From DASRSS01 sp035765515 (GTDB lineage: Bacteria > Actinomycetota > Actinomycetes > Mycobacteriales > Jatrophihabitantaceae), in contig DASTXN010000096.1 in the NCBI GenBank assembly GCA_035765515.1, positions 1 to 49,340 on the forward strand: a stretch of 49,340 bases of DNA, read 5' to 3'. This document shows positions 40,495 to 48,605 of the stretch, piece after piece. The stretch's first letter is position 1. Every line of letters starts with the position of its first letter. Below the pieces are notes generated by a model. That model was not told the DNA's origin, made no database searches, and was given only the letters and a program-made list of their open reading frames with translations. The position numbers and the translations under genes were made by a program.

Positions 40495-41551
40495 GGCCGG
40501 CGCCGCCCGCAAAACGGCCGGTACGGGCGGCTTCGCGAGCGGATCGCCGGTGCGCTGCTCGCTGCTGTCGGCAGAGCGCGAGGAGCCGATGCTCGGCACC
40601 GCGTTCGCCGAGCCGGGCGTGCTGCTGGTCGAGCAGCCCGGCCCGTGGGGCCACGCGGGGCTGAGCGCCTCGCGCTTCGACTCGGCAGTGGCCGAGGGGC
40701 TGGCGGTTCGGGCCCGCGCGGCCGGCCTGCGGGTGCTGGCGATCCGCCGTCCCGCCGGGGGATTCGACGGACCGCGCCGGCGCTGGGCGGTGTGGCGCGC
40801 TCCGGAGCCCGAGCGTGCTGAGCACGCCGGCGGATCCGGTACCGGCGGGGAGGGCGCGCCGCCGGCTCGAGGTCTGCAGGCGAGCTTGCCAGCAGACCCC
40901 GAGGCCCGTCACCACACCCTCCCGGGACTGCTCTGGTCCGACTTCGGCGCCGACGCGGAACTGCTCGACGTCCCGCTGGACGGCTCGGCCGGCGAGGCGG
41001 ACCCGGAGCCGCTCTACCTGGTCTGCGCGCACGGCAAGCGGGACGTGTGCTGTGCGCTGCGCGGTCGTCCGCTCGCCGCGGCGCTGGAGACGCGGCGGCC
41101 GGGCCGGGTCTGGGAGTGCAGCCACACCGGCGGTCACCGGTTCGCCCCGATCGTGCTCGCGCTGCCGACCGGTGCGCTGTACGGCCGGGTACCGGGGTCC
41201 GACGCCGACGGCGCGGACGCCCTGATCGCGGCGACCGAGCGCGGCGAGGTGGTCCCGGACCTGCTGCGCGGCCTGATCGGGTTCGCGCCGGTCGAGCAGG
41301 CCGCGATCGGGCACGTAATGATGGCGCTGTCATTGACGGACCCGCGCGCGGTCAGGCTGCGCTCGTCCGTCGAAACCGCGCCGGGCAGGTGGGAGGCGCG
41401 CGTGGATGTCCGCGGACCGGCCGGCGCGGGGAGCTCGCCGTGGCTGGTGCGGCTGGCCGTGGAGTCCGTCGAGATCAGTTACGCCAGTTGCGCGAAGCCG
41501 GCCGCGAAAGCCGAGCGCGAGCTCCGGCTGGTGGAGCTCTTGGCCCAGTAG
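40487..41551 (+). CDS. Sucrase/ferredoxin-like family protein
   Basis: The 354-residue protein has a C-terminal thioredoxin-fold ferredoxin-like domain with CAHGKRDVCCALRG and WECSHTGGHRFAP, the Cys/His pattern of the sucrase/ferredoxin-like family, plausibly binding a 2Fe-2S cluster. An Ala/Gly/Pro-rich insert (about residues 95-130) divides the two parts. It overlaps menG, which suggests co-expression with the quinone genes. The GTG at 40487 is chosen; TTG 40478 is an alternative. Its reaction is unknown. Confidence 0.8.
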   Translation: MAEAGAARKTAGTGGFASGSPVRCSLLSAEREEPMLGTAFAEPGVLLVEQPGPWGHAGLSASRFDSAVAEGLAVRARAAGLRVLAIRRPAGGFDGPRRRWAVWRAPEPERAEHAGGSGTGGEGAPPARGLQASLPADPEARHHTLPGLLWSDFGADAELLDVPLDGSAGEADPEPLYLVCAHGKRDVCCALRGRPLAAALETRRPGRVWECSHTGGHRFAPIVLALPTGALYGRVPGSDADGADALIAATERGEVVPDLLRGLIGFAPVEQAAIGHVMMALSLTDPRAVRLRSSVETAPGRWEARVDVRGPAGAGSSPWLVRLAVESVEISYASCAKPAAKAERELRLVELLAQ

Positions 41552-41577
41552 CAGGGGACACGCCGCAGCTTGCCCTG

Positions 41578-42249
41578 CTACGGGGCCAACTGCAGGCCGG
41601 CGCGGGCCAGGTCCACCAGCGGAGCCCGCAGCGCCCGCAGCGCGTCCACGTTCCCGGCGGCGATCGCGTTGGTAGCCAGCGCGACGATCGCTGCCAGCAG
41701 CGCCTGGCAGGCGAACCGTCCGCGCTCGGTGCGGGCGCCGAACACGCTCACCAGTCCGTCCAGAAACGGCTCCTGCAACTCGGCCCGGCGCCGCGCCACG
41801 TCCGGCCCGGCGGCATAGACCTCGATCAGGAACAGCCGCGCAGTCGCCGGATCGCCCGCAAGCGCGTCCAGGTAGATGCCGAGCAGCCGCTCGAAGCGCT
41901 CGATCGGCCCGCCGTCGCCGCTCAGCGCCTCGCTCATTGCGGCGCGCAGGCCGTCCATCGCCTGTTCCAGCCCGGCGAGGAAGCAGTCCTGCTTGGACGC
42001 GAACTGCTGGTAGAAGGTCTCGCGCGAGACGCCGGCGCGGCGGATGATCTCGGCCACCGGCGTGGCGACGTAGCCGCGCTCGGCCATCGCCTCGGCCATC
42101 GCGTGCAGCATCCGCTCGCGCTGCGCGCCGGTCACCTCTTCGCGGCTGAGCTTGTGCCGGCCGCGCGGGAGCGCCTGCTTCGTCGCCTGCTCCGTCGCCT
42201 GCTCCGTCGCCTGCGTCGTCGCCTTCGCGGCAGTCGTGTGCTTCGTCAT
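41578..42249 (-). CDS. TetR/AcrR family transcriptional regulator
   Basis: The 223-residue regulator has a helix-turn-helix (VAEIIRRAGVSRETFYQQFASKQDCFL) and a TetR-type C-terminal ligand domain. The N-terminal 30 residues are a low-complexity Ala-Thr-Glu-Gln repeat coded by a 12-bp tandem repeat (see 42172). It is the last gene of an ATGA-coupled operon SDR-CMD-TetR, and it probably regulates that operon through the inverted repeat at 43689. Confidence 0.9.
   Translation of the reverse strand: MTKHTTAAKATTQATEQATEQATKQALPRGRHKLSREEVTGAQRERMLHAMAEAMAERGYVATPVAEIIRRAGVSRETFYQQFASKQDCFLAGLEQAMDGLRAAMSEALSGDGGPIERFERLLGIYLDALAGDPATARLFLIEVYAAGPDVARRRAELQEPFLDGLVSVFGARTERGRFACQALLAAIVALATNAIAAGNVDALRALRAPLVDLARAGLQLAP
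42172..42219 (-). repeat. 12-bp tandem repeat (4 copies) in the TetR N-terminus
   Basis: Four units of CGCCTGCTCCGT (with single-base variants) stand in tandem and encode ATEQ-type tetrapeptides. Copy number changes would keep the frame. Confidence 0.85.
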
Positions 42250-42800
42250 CGGTGCCGATCGGTCTCGATGCGCAGCGTGCCGATGAACGTCGCCAGCATC
42301 TCGTAGTGCGCGACGAGCAGCACGAACTCGACCGCCCTTTGTTCGTCGAGGTGATCGCGCACGCGTGCCCACGTCGTGTCGCTCACGTCCTGCCTCGCGT
42401 GCAGCTCGTCGACAGCCGTCAGCAGCGCCCGCTCGCGATCGGTCCAGCCGTCGGCGGACGGCCCCTGCTGGACGCGGTCGACGTCCGCAGCACCTACCCC
42501 GGCGCGCTTGCCCAGCTTCACGTGGTGGCTGAACTCGTAATCGCAGCCGCGCAGGTGCGCCACCCGCAGGATCGTCAGTTCGGTGTCGCGGCGCGGCAAC
42601 CGGCCACCGGGCATGAGCCGTCCGGCGAACCGCAACCAGCCGCGGAACAGCTTGTGCGCCCGGCCCATCGTCAGGAACAGGTTCGGCGGGTTGGTGCCGG
42701 TGACGCGTCCGGCCAGCTGCGCGAACGTCCACGCAAACGGCCCGGCCGTGCGCACCGTGCCGGGTGAGATGCGGGGGACCGTGGGCAGCGGCGCGGTCAT
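42246..42800 (-). CDS. Carboxymuconolactone decarboxylase (CMD) family protein
   Basis: The 184-residue helical protein has the CMD/AhpD pattern RDTELTILRVAHLRGCDYEFSHH, with one Cys and the His pair. It lacks the CXXC of true AhpD peroxidases, so a lyase/isomerase-like or unknown role is likely. It overlaps the SDR stop and the TetR start by 4 bp each. Confidence 0.85.
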   Translation of the reverse strand: MTAPLPTVPRISPGTVRTAGPFAWTFAQLAGRVTGTNPPNLFLTMGRAHKLFRGWLRFAGRLMPGGRLPRRDTELTILRVAHLRGCDYEFSHHVKLGKRAGVGAADVDRVQQGPSADGWTDRERALLTAVDELHARQDVSDTTWARVRDHLDEQRAVEFVLLVAHYEMLATFIGTLRIETDRHR

Positions 42801-43672
42801 CGTGCGGCTCCCCGCGGCGGCATCGGCATTGCCGTGTTCGCGATCCGGTTGACCGCGCGCATGATCAGGCCATAGAGCGGCTGGCACTTGTTGGCGAGCT
42901 CGTGGATCGCGCGGATGTCCCAGGACGTATAGATCAGGTAGCGGTTGCGGTGCACGCCGGCCAGGATCGTGCGCGCAGCCTGCTCCGGGGTCGCGGCGTG
43001 CTTGCGGAAACGCGCACGGAGCCGTCCGAACTGCGCGGACGACGTGTCCACGCCGGCGACCTCGATCGTCTCGGTGAGCCCGGTGTCCACGGCACCCGGG
43101 CAGACCACGCTGACGCCGATGCCGTGCCGGTGCAGGTCGAAGCGCAGCACCTCGGACACGCCGCGGATGCCGAACTTGCTGGCGCTGTAGGCGGCATGCC
43201 ACGGGATGCCGATCAGCCCCGCGGCGGACGAGACGTTCACCAGGTGGCCGCCGCGACCGGCCGCGATCATCGGCGGGACGAAGCACTCGATCACGTGGAT
43301 CGGGCCCATCAGGTTGATGTCGACCGTCCGCTGCCACTGGCGGTGCTCGAGATTCTCGACCGTGCCCCAGATCGCGATGCCGGCCACGTCCATGACCAGG
43401 TCCATGCTCGTGCCGTCGGCGTGGATCGCGTCGGCCAGCGCGCGGACCTGCTCATAGGACGCGATGTCCGCGGCCTTCGCGCAGCCGACCCGTCCGCCGG
43501 CCTTCTCGATCTGGGCCGCGACCTCAGCCAGCTGCACGGCGTTGATGTCGGTCAGGAACACCTCGGCACCGTCGGCTGCCGCAGCCACGGCCAGCGCGCG
43601 TCCGATCCCGCTGGCCGCGCCGGTGATGAACACGCGGCGGCCCGCGAGCGAGCTGAAGTCAGGTCTGCGCAT
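42797..43672 (-). CDS. SDR family oxidoreductase
   Basis: The 291-residue protein has the cofactor motif TGAASGIGRALA, NVSSAAGLIG, the catalytic HAAYSASKFGIRG and an Asp (FLTDINA) at the end of the second strand that favours NAD(H). The extra C-terminal part (RNRYLIYTSWDIRAIHELANKC) is typical of SDRs in actinobacterial lipid or sterol loci. It is the first gene of the SDR-CMD-TetR operon. Confidence 0.88.
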   Translation of the reverse strand: MRRPDFSSLAGRRVFITGAASGIGRALAVAAAADGAEVFLTDINAVQLAEVAAQIEKAGGRVGCAKAADIASYEQVRALADAIHADGTSMDLVMDVAGIAIWGTVENLEHRQWQRTVDINLMGPIHVIECFVPPMIAAGRGGHLVNVSSAAGLIGIPWHAAYSASKFGIRGVSEVLRFDLHRHGIGVSVVCPGAVDTGLTETIEVAGVDTSSAQFGRLRARFRKHAATPEQAARTILAGVHRNRYLIYTSWDIRAIHELANKCQPLYGLIMRAVNRIANTAMPMPPRGAAR

Positions 43673-43688
43673 GGGGTGAGCGTATCCA

Positions 43689-43704
43689 CGAACACCCCTG
43701 TTCG
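43689..43704. promoter_or_regulatory. Candidate TetR operator of the SDR-CMD-TetR operon
   Basis: CGAACA-CCCC-TGTTCG is a perfect 6-bp inverted repeat, 17 bp upstream of the SDR start codon. A TetR gene lies in this operon. No strong promoter hexamers were seen. Confidence 0.5.
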
Positions 43705-43728
43705 CCATGCGAGGCGAGCCGGCAGGGT

Positions 43729-44235
43729 TCAGTGCTTGGCGAGCTCTGGGTTGTCGGCCAGCCGCTTGCGGGACGCGGCGATCTCGCCCTCGGCCTCCGT
43801 CCGGCCGACCCACTCGGCGCCCTCGACGCTCTTGCCGGGCTCCAGGTCCTTGTAGACCTCGAAGAAGTGCTGGATCTCCAGCCGGTCGAACTCCGGCACG
43901 TGGTGGATGTCGCGCAGGTGCTCCAGCCGCGGGTCGGTCGCGGGCACGGCCAGCACCTTGTCGTCGCCGCCGGCCTCGTCCGTCATCCGGAACATGCCGA
44001 TCGCGCGGCAGCGCACCAGCACGCCGGGGTACAGCGGGTCGCCGTGCAGCAACACCAGCGCGTCCAGCGGGTCGCCGTCCGCCCCCAACGTGCCCTCGAT
44101 GTACCCGTAGTCGGCCGGGTACTGCGTCGAGGTGAACAGCGTCCGGTCCAGCCGCATGCGACCGCTCTCGTGGTCGACCTCGTACTTGTTACGGCTCCCA
44201 CGCGGGATCTCGATGAGGACGTCGAACGGCTCCAC
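43729..44235 (-). CDS. ppa: Inorganic pyrophosphatase
   Basis: The 168-residue family I pyrophosphatase has IEIPRGSRNKYEVDH, the YPADYGYIEGTLGADGDPLDALV core with the metal-binding Asp residues, and the C-terminal HFFEVYKDLEPGKSV. It hydrolyses pyrophosphate made in biosynthesis. The GTG at 44235 has AGGAGAA 8 nt upstream. It is divergent from dacB. Confidence 0.95.
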   Translation of the reverse strand: MEPFDVLIEIPRGSRNKYEVDHESGRMRLDRTLFTSTQYPADYGYIEGTLGADGDPLDALVLLHGDPLYPGVLVRCRAIGMFRMTDEAGGDDKVLAVPATDPRLEHLRDIHHVPEFDRLEIQHFFEVYKDLEPGKSVEGAEWVGRTEAEGEIAASRKRLADNPELAKH

Positions 44236-44308
44236 GATGCTTCTCCTCGACTGGTGGCGGGCCCGCGCAGATCCGGCCCCGGATACTCGACAACTAGTGT
44301 GACTGATC

Positions 44309-45688
44309 GTGATCGGACCGCGGCTGCGCACTCCCGCGATCGTGGCGATCCTCATTCTGCTAGTGGCCGGCGCGGGAGCGGCGGGTTACGCCGAGACGCA
44401 CGCGCTGCGCCACCACCGGTCGCCGGCACCGTCCACGCTCCCGACGCCGCCCGCAGCGCTCGCGCTGGCAACCGCCGCACCCTCGAGCGTGCCGGCTCCC
44501 TCGACCGCGCCGGCGCCGAACCCGACCTCGGTTGCGCAGGCGCTGCTGCGCCCGCTGAATGCGTCCGCGCTCGGGGGCGACGTGATCGGCAGGGTGCTGG
44601 ACGTCGCCGACGGCACCGTGCTGCTGGACGACAACGGCTCCCGGACCGCCGCGCCCGCCTCCACCGCCAAGCTGCTGACCGCGGCTGCGGCGCTGTCGGT
44701 ATACCCGGCCACGCACCGCTTCACCACGTCCGTCGTCGCCGGTTCCACGCCGGGGACCGTCGTGCTCGTCGGCGGCGGGGACCCCACGCTCACCGCGGCG
44801 GCGGCCGGACAGCCTGGCGCGTACCCGGACGCGGCACGGCTCAGCAGCCTCGCGCACCAACTGCGCGCCGAGCACGTGCGCCGCATCGTCGTCGACGATT
44901 CGCTGTTCGTCGGCCCGTCCGTCGCGCCGCAATGGGCGGCCGAGGACGTCCCGTCCAGCTATGCCTCCGCGATCACGGCCGCGATGGTGGACGGCGGGCG
45001 CGCGGCTCCCGGTGACGCCGTCCGCAGCGCGACGCCCGACCTCGCCGCCGGCCATGACCTGGCCCGCCTGTTGGGTGATCCGGCACTTGTTGTGACGCGC
45101 GGGACGGCCCCCGCCGGAGCGCGCACCCTGGCCACCGTCCACTCCGCACCGCTGGACGAGCTGGTCGAGCAGATGCTGCAGCAGTCGGACAACGTGATCG
45201 CCGAGGTGCTGGCCCGCCACGTGGCGAGCGCGGCCGGACGGCCGGCGTCGTTCACCGGGGGCGCCGCCGCGATCCGGACGACGCTGGCGAACCTGGGCGT
45301 GCGCATCGGTGCCGGGATGGTGGACGGCAGCGGGCTGGCCGCGAGCGATCGCGTCTCGCCGGCCGCGCTCACCGCGCTGCTGCGCCTGCTGGCCGGCTCC
45401 GCACATCCGCGGCTGCACGACGTGCTCGCCGGGTTACCCGTCGGCGCCTGGTCCGGCACGCTGGCCGACCGCTACGTCCCCGGCACTGGGAGCAGTGCAG
45501 CGGCCGGAGCGGTGCGCGCGAAGACCGGCACGCTGACCGGTGTCTCGTCGCTTGCCGGCGTCGTCCACGACTCGTCCGGGCGGCTGCTGGCATTCGCGTT
45601 CATCGCCGACCGTGCGCCCTCGACCGCGGCGGCCGACGGCGCGCTCGATCGCGTCGTCGCAGCCCTCGCCGGCTGCGGCTGCTCGTGA
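44309..45688 (+). CDS. dacB: D-alanyl-D-alanine carboxypeptidase / endopeptidase (PBP4 type)
   Basis: This 459-residue exported protein has an N-terminal membrane/signal segment, a Pro/Ala/Ser-rich linker, and a PBP4-class catalytic domain. SxxK is S118-TAK in PASTAKLL, SxN is in QQSDNVIAE, and KTG is in AKTGTLTGVSS. It trims peptidoglycan stem peptides outside the membrane. The GTG at 44309 is chosen. The order dacB, metalloprotease, tilS, hpt, ftsH is conserved in many actinobacteria. Confidence 0.93.
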   Translation: MIGPRLRTPAIVAILILLVAGAGAAGYAETHALRHHRSPAPSTLPTPPAALALATAAPSSVPAPSTAPAPNPTSVAQALLRPLNASALGGDVIGRVLDVADGTVLLDDNGSRTAAPASTAKLLTAAAALSVYPATHRFTTSVVAGSTPGTVVLVGGGDPTLTAAAAGQPGAYPDAARLSSLAHQLRAEHVRRIVVDDSLFVGPSVAPQWAAEDVPSSYASAITAAMVDGGRAAPGDAVRSATPDLAAGHDLARLLGDPALVVTRGTAPAGARTLATVHSAPLDELVEQMLQQSDNVIAEVLARHVASAAGRPASFTGGAAAIRTTLANLGVRIGAGMVDGSGLAASDRVSPAALTALLRLLAGSAHPRLHDVLAGLPVGAWSGTLADRYVPGTGSSAAAGAVRAKTGTLTGVSSLAGVVHDSSGRLLAFAFIADRAPSTAAADGALDRVVAALAGCGCS

Positions 45689-45690
45689 AC

Positions 45691-45772
45691 ACCTCTGCCG
45701 AGTGGCGCGTTCGGGTACCGAGTGGCGCGAAATTTCGCGCCACTCGCGGTGGTAACGCGCCACTCGCGGGAA
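45691..45772 (+). repeat. Four-armed palindromic repeat family E, copy 2
   Basis: Two CGAGTGGCGCG arms (45699, 45719) face two CGCGCCACTCG arms (ending 45746, 45766); the centre is GCGAAATTTCGC. The 20-bp arm spacing equals that in E1. It fills the gap between dacB and the metalloprotease gene and ends 18 bp before the next ATG. Confidence 0.9.
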
Positions 45773-45790
45773 GCAGTTAGGGTCGAAGGC

Positions 45791-46837
45791 ATGGCCGGGC
45801 TCATCGATTGGGACGTCGCCGCGCAGGTCGGACGACGGCTGAGCCCGGCGCCCCCGAGCGTCTCCCGCGCGAGCGCCGACCGGACCGTCAACGAGCTCTA
45901 CCAGAGCGCGGCCCGCGCGGCCGATCACGTCGCCGAGCTGACCCGGCTGACGGAGCCGCAGGTCACGGCCGCGACCCGGGTGGTGGACCGTCCGGCCTGG
46001 ATCGACGCCAACGCCGGCGGAATGCGCGTAGTGCTCGCTCCGATCGTGGAGCGGCTGCGCTCGCAACACGCCCTCGGCCAGGTCGGCGAGCGGATCGGCG
46101 GACGGGTCACCGGCGCGCAGGTCGGGGCGGTGCTGGGCTTCCTGTCCGGCAAGGTGCTCGGGCAGTTCGAGTTCTTCGACCGGCCCAGCGGGCAGCTGCT
46201 GCTCGTCGCCCCGAACCTCGTCGCGGTGGAGCGAACGCTGAAGGTGGACCCGTCCGACTTCCGGCTGTGGGTCTGCCTGCACGAGGTCACCCACCGGGTG
46301 CAGTTCACCGCGGTGCCGTGGCTGCGCCAGCACATGGTCGACGAGGTCACCGCGCTGACCGACGCGATGGAGACCGATCCGGCGGCGCTGCGGCACCGGC
46401 TGACGACAGCGCTGGGCGAGCTGGGCCGGACGGTGCGCGGTAGTGGCGATGCAGAAGGGCTGATGGCCGTTCTTGCCACGCCCGAGCAGCGCGCGGTCCT
46501 GGACCGGCTGACCGCGTTCATGTCCCTGGTCGAGGGGCATGCGGAGTACGTCATGAACGCCGTCGACCGCTCGGTGATCCCGACGCAGCACGCGATCGAG
46601 CAGCGTTTCGCGGCGCGGCGGCGCCGAGGCGGCAACCCGCTGGACCGGCTGCTGCGCCGGCTGCTCGGCATGGAGGCCAAGACCCGGCAGTACGTGGACG
46701 GGTCGGCGTTCGTCCGCAGCGTCGTCGAGCGCGTGGGCGTGGACGACTTCAACGCGGTGTGGACCTCGCGCGAGACGCTGCCGACCCGGGCCGAGATCGC
46801 GGACCCGAAGCGGTGGATCGCCCGCGTCCACGCGTGA
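45791..46837 (+). CDS. Zinc-dependent metalloprotease (DUF2342)
   Basis: The 348-residue protein has the metallopeptidase motif HEVTH (His164, His168) and a downstream VEGHAEYVMNAVD that could supply the third ligand. It belongs to the actinobacterial group once called coenzyme F420 biosynthesis-associated. It is 15 nt before tilS. Substrate unknown. Confidence 0.9.
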   Translation: MAGLIDWDVAAQVGRRLSPAPPSVSRASADRTVNELYQSAARAADHVAELTRLTEPQVTAATRVVDRPAWIDANAGGMRVVLAPIVERLRSQHALGQVGERIGGRVTGAQVGAVLGFLSGKVLGQFEFFDRPSGQLLLVAPNLVAVERTLKVDPSDFRLWVCLHEVTHRVQFTAVPWLRQHMVDEVTALTDAMETDPAALRHRLTTALGELGRTVRGSGDAEGLMAVLATPEQRAVLDRLTAFMSLVEGHAEYVMNAVDRSVIPTQHAIEQRFAARRRRGGNPLDRLLRRLLGMEAKTRQYVDGSAFVRSVVERVGVDDFNAVWTSRETLPTRAEIADPKRWIARVHA

Positions 46838-46852
46838 CGCCGGCGGACGGTC

Positions 46853-47968
46853 ATGGGGCCTGATCCGGCCGTCGCCGCGGTCCGCCGGGCCGTCCGCGAA
46901 TTGCTCGCCGCCCCTCCCGTGATCAACAGCGGGTTGGGGTCGCCAGGACGGCCGCAACCTGCTGTTGATCAGCGCGGGTCGGGCAGGGTGCTGGTCGCGT
47001 GTTCGGGCGGCGCGGACTCGCTCGCGCTGGCCGCGGCCACGGCGTTCGTCGCGCCCCGGTTGGGCATCGCGGCCGGACTGGTCACCGTCGACCACGCGCT
47101 GCAGCCCGGATCGTCCGAGCAGGCCGCGCGCGTCGCCGCCGTCGGCTACGAGCTGGGCCTGGACCCGGTCGAGATCGTGCCGGTGGAGATCGGACGCGCC
47201 GGCGGGCCCGAGGCCGCTGCCCGCACCGCCCGCTACGCCGCGCTCGAGTCCGTCGCGACGGCGCTGGACGCGTCCGTGCTGCTCGGGCACACGCTGGACG
47301 ACCAGGCCGAGACGGTGCTGCTCGGACTCGGGCGCGGCTCCGGCCCGCGCTCGATCGCGGGCATGCGCGCGGTGACCGGGCCCTGGCTGCGGCCGTTCCT
47401 CGGGCTGCGCCGCGCGACCACGGCGGCTGCCTGCGCGGCCCTCGGCCTCACGCGTTGGGAGGACCCGCACAACGCCGACCCCGCCTTCCGCCGGGTGCGG
47501 CTGCGACGCGAGGTGCTGCCGCTGCTCGAGGACGTACTCGCCGGCGGCGTCGCCGAGGCGCTGGCCCGCACCGCGTCCCTGGTCCAGGACGACCTCGATG
47601 CCCTGGACGCCCTCGCGTCCAAGATCAATACCCCGGCAACCACACCCGGGCGTGGCGCCAGCGGTATTGATCTTGATCTGGAAGGGCTGGTGGACCAGCC
47701 GCGGGCGATCCGCACGCGCGTCTTGCGGGCCTGGGCCGGCAGTGTCGGCGCGGAGCCCCTCAGCGCCGCGCACGTGGCCGCCCTGGACGCCCTGCTGACC
47801 GACTGGCACGGCCAGGGACCGGTCGACCTGCCGGGCGGGGTTTGCGCCGTCCGCGCGTCTGGGAAACTGGTGGCGGAAGCGATTCCGGCGCCGACCCCGC
47901 CGACCCGGCCAGCACCACACCAACCGACCACCCCCACACCACTTGCGCAGGAGCAGCCGCGTGCCTGA
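46853..47968 (+). CDS. tilS: tRNA(Ile)-lysidine synthase
   Basis: The 371-residue enzyme changes the CAU anticodon wobble C to lysidine so that tRNA(Ile) reads AUA. It has the PP-loop SGGADS (residues 51-56), HTLDDQAETVLLGLGRGSG and RVRLRREVLPLLE. Two repeats are built into it in frame: palindrome C2 (about residues 23-39) just before the PP-loop, and palindrome D1 (residues 257-274) after the DLDALDALA helix. Both fall at loops, so the enzyme could stay active. A Pro/Thr-rich tail overlaps hpt by 8 bp. Confidence 0.92.
   Translation: MGPDPAVAAVRRAVRELLAAPPVINSGLGSPGRPQPAVDQRGSGRVLVACSGGADSLALAAATAFVAPRLGIAAGLVTVDHALQPGSSEQAARVAAVGYELGLDPVEIVPVEIGRAGGPEAAARTARYAALESVATALDASVLLGHTLDDQAETVLLGLGRGSGPRSIAGMRAVTGPWLRPFLGLRRATTAAACAALGLTRWEDPHNADPAFRRVRLRREVLPLLEDVLAGGVAEALARTASLVQDDLDALDALASKINTPATTPGRGASGIDLDLEGLVDQPRAIRTRVLRAWAGSVGAEPLSAAHVAALDALLTDWHGQGPVDLPGGVCAVRASGKLVAEAIPAPTPPTRPAPHQPTTPTPLAQEQPRA
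46921..46970 (+). repeat. Palindromic repeat family C, copy 2, inside tilS
   Basis: GATCAACAGCGGGTTG (46921-46936) and CAACCTGCTGTTGATC (46955-46970) pair at 15 of 16 positions around an 18-nt loop. It shares the arm sequence and the GGTCGCC loop start with C1 (28421). It is translated in frame in the TilS N-terminus. Confidence 0.85.
47621..47674 (+). repeat. Palindromic repeat (D1) inside tilS
   Basis: AAGATCAATACC (47621-47632) and GGTATTGATCTT (47663-47674) are a perfect 12-bp inverted repeat with a 30-nt loop. The 54 bp equal 18 codons, so the frame is kept; it is translated as KINTPATTPGRGASGIDL. Confidence 0.85.
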
Positions 47969-48530
47969 CCAGCCGTCTCCCACCTCCGAACTCGACCGCG
48001 ACATCGACGCGGTGCTCGTCTCGGCCGACGATATCCGCGCGAGGACCGCCGAGCTGGCCGCACGCATCGACGCCGACTACGCCGACCGCGAGCCGCTGCT
48101 CGTCGGCGTGCTCAAGGGCGCGGTCATGTTCATGTCCGACCTGGCGCGCGCGCTGCACCGTCCGTCCACGATGGAGTTCATGGCGGTGAGCTCCTACGGC
48201 AGCTCCACGACGTCCTCCGGCGTGGTGCGAATCCTGAAGGACCTGGACCGTGACATCGCCGGCCAGCACGTGCTGATCGTCGAGGACATCATCGACTCGG
48301 GGCTGACCCTGTCGTGGCTGTTGAAGAACCTGCACGCGCGCCACCCCGCGTCGATCGAGATCGTGACACTGCTGCGCAAGCCGGACGCCGTGAAGGTCGA
48401 CGTCCCGGTGAAATACGTCGGATTCGACATCGCCAACGAGTTCGTGGTGGGGTACGGCCTGGACTACGCCGAGAGGTACCGCGACCTGCCGTACATCGGG
48501 CGGCTTCGGCCCTCGGTGTATGGCGGCTGA
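47961..48530 (+). CDS. hpt: Hypoxanthine phosphoribosyltransferase
   Basis: The 189-residue purine salvage enzyme has the PRPP-binding motif VLIVEDIIDSGLTL, the flexible-loop SSYGSST and LLVGVLKGAVMFMSDL. It makes IMP (and probably GMP) from the free base and PRPP. The GTG at 47961 has AGGAG about 8 nt upstream. tilS-hpt-ftsH is a conserved bacterial gene order. Confidence 0.95.
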   Translation: MPDQPSPTSELDRDIDAVLVSADDIRARTAELAARIDADYADREPLLVGVLKGAVMFMSDLARALHRPSTMEFMAVSSYGSSTTSSGVVRILKDLDRDIAGQHVLIVEDIIDSGLTLSWLLKNLHARHPASIEIVTLLRKPDAVKVDVPVKYVGFDIANEFVVGYGLDYAERYRDLPYIGRLRPSVYGG

Positions 48531-48605
48531 CGTGTACCGTCCGTAACGTCGAAGGCCTAGGGCAGGAGGAACGCGGACGGCCATTCGTTCGTTCGTGATA
48601 TCGAT

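Noticed and set aside
45434..48067. 877-codon minus-strand frame across dacB, the metalloprotease and tilS
   Set aside because: It runs antisense to three well-supported genes, has Arg/Gln-rich composition and no domain.
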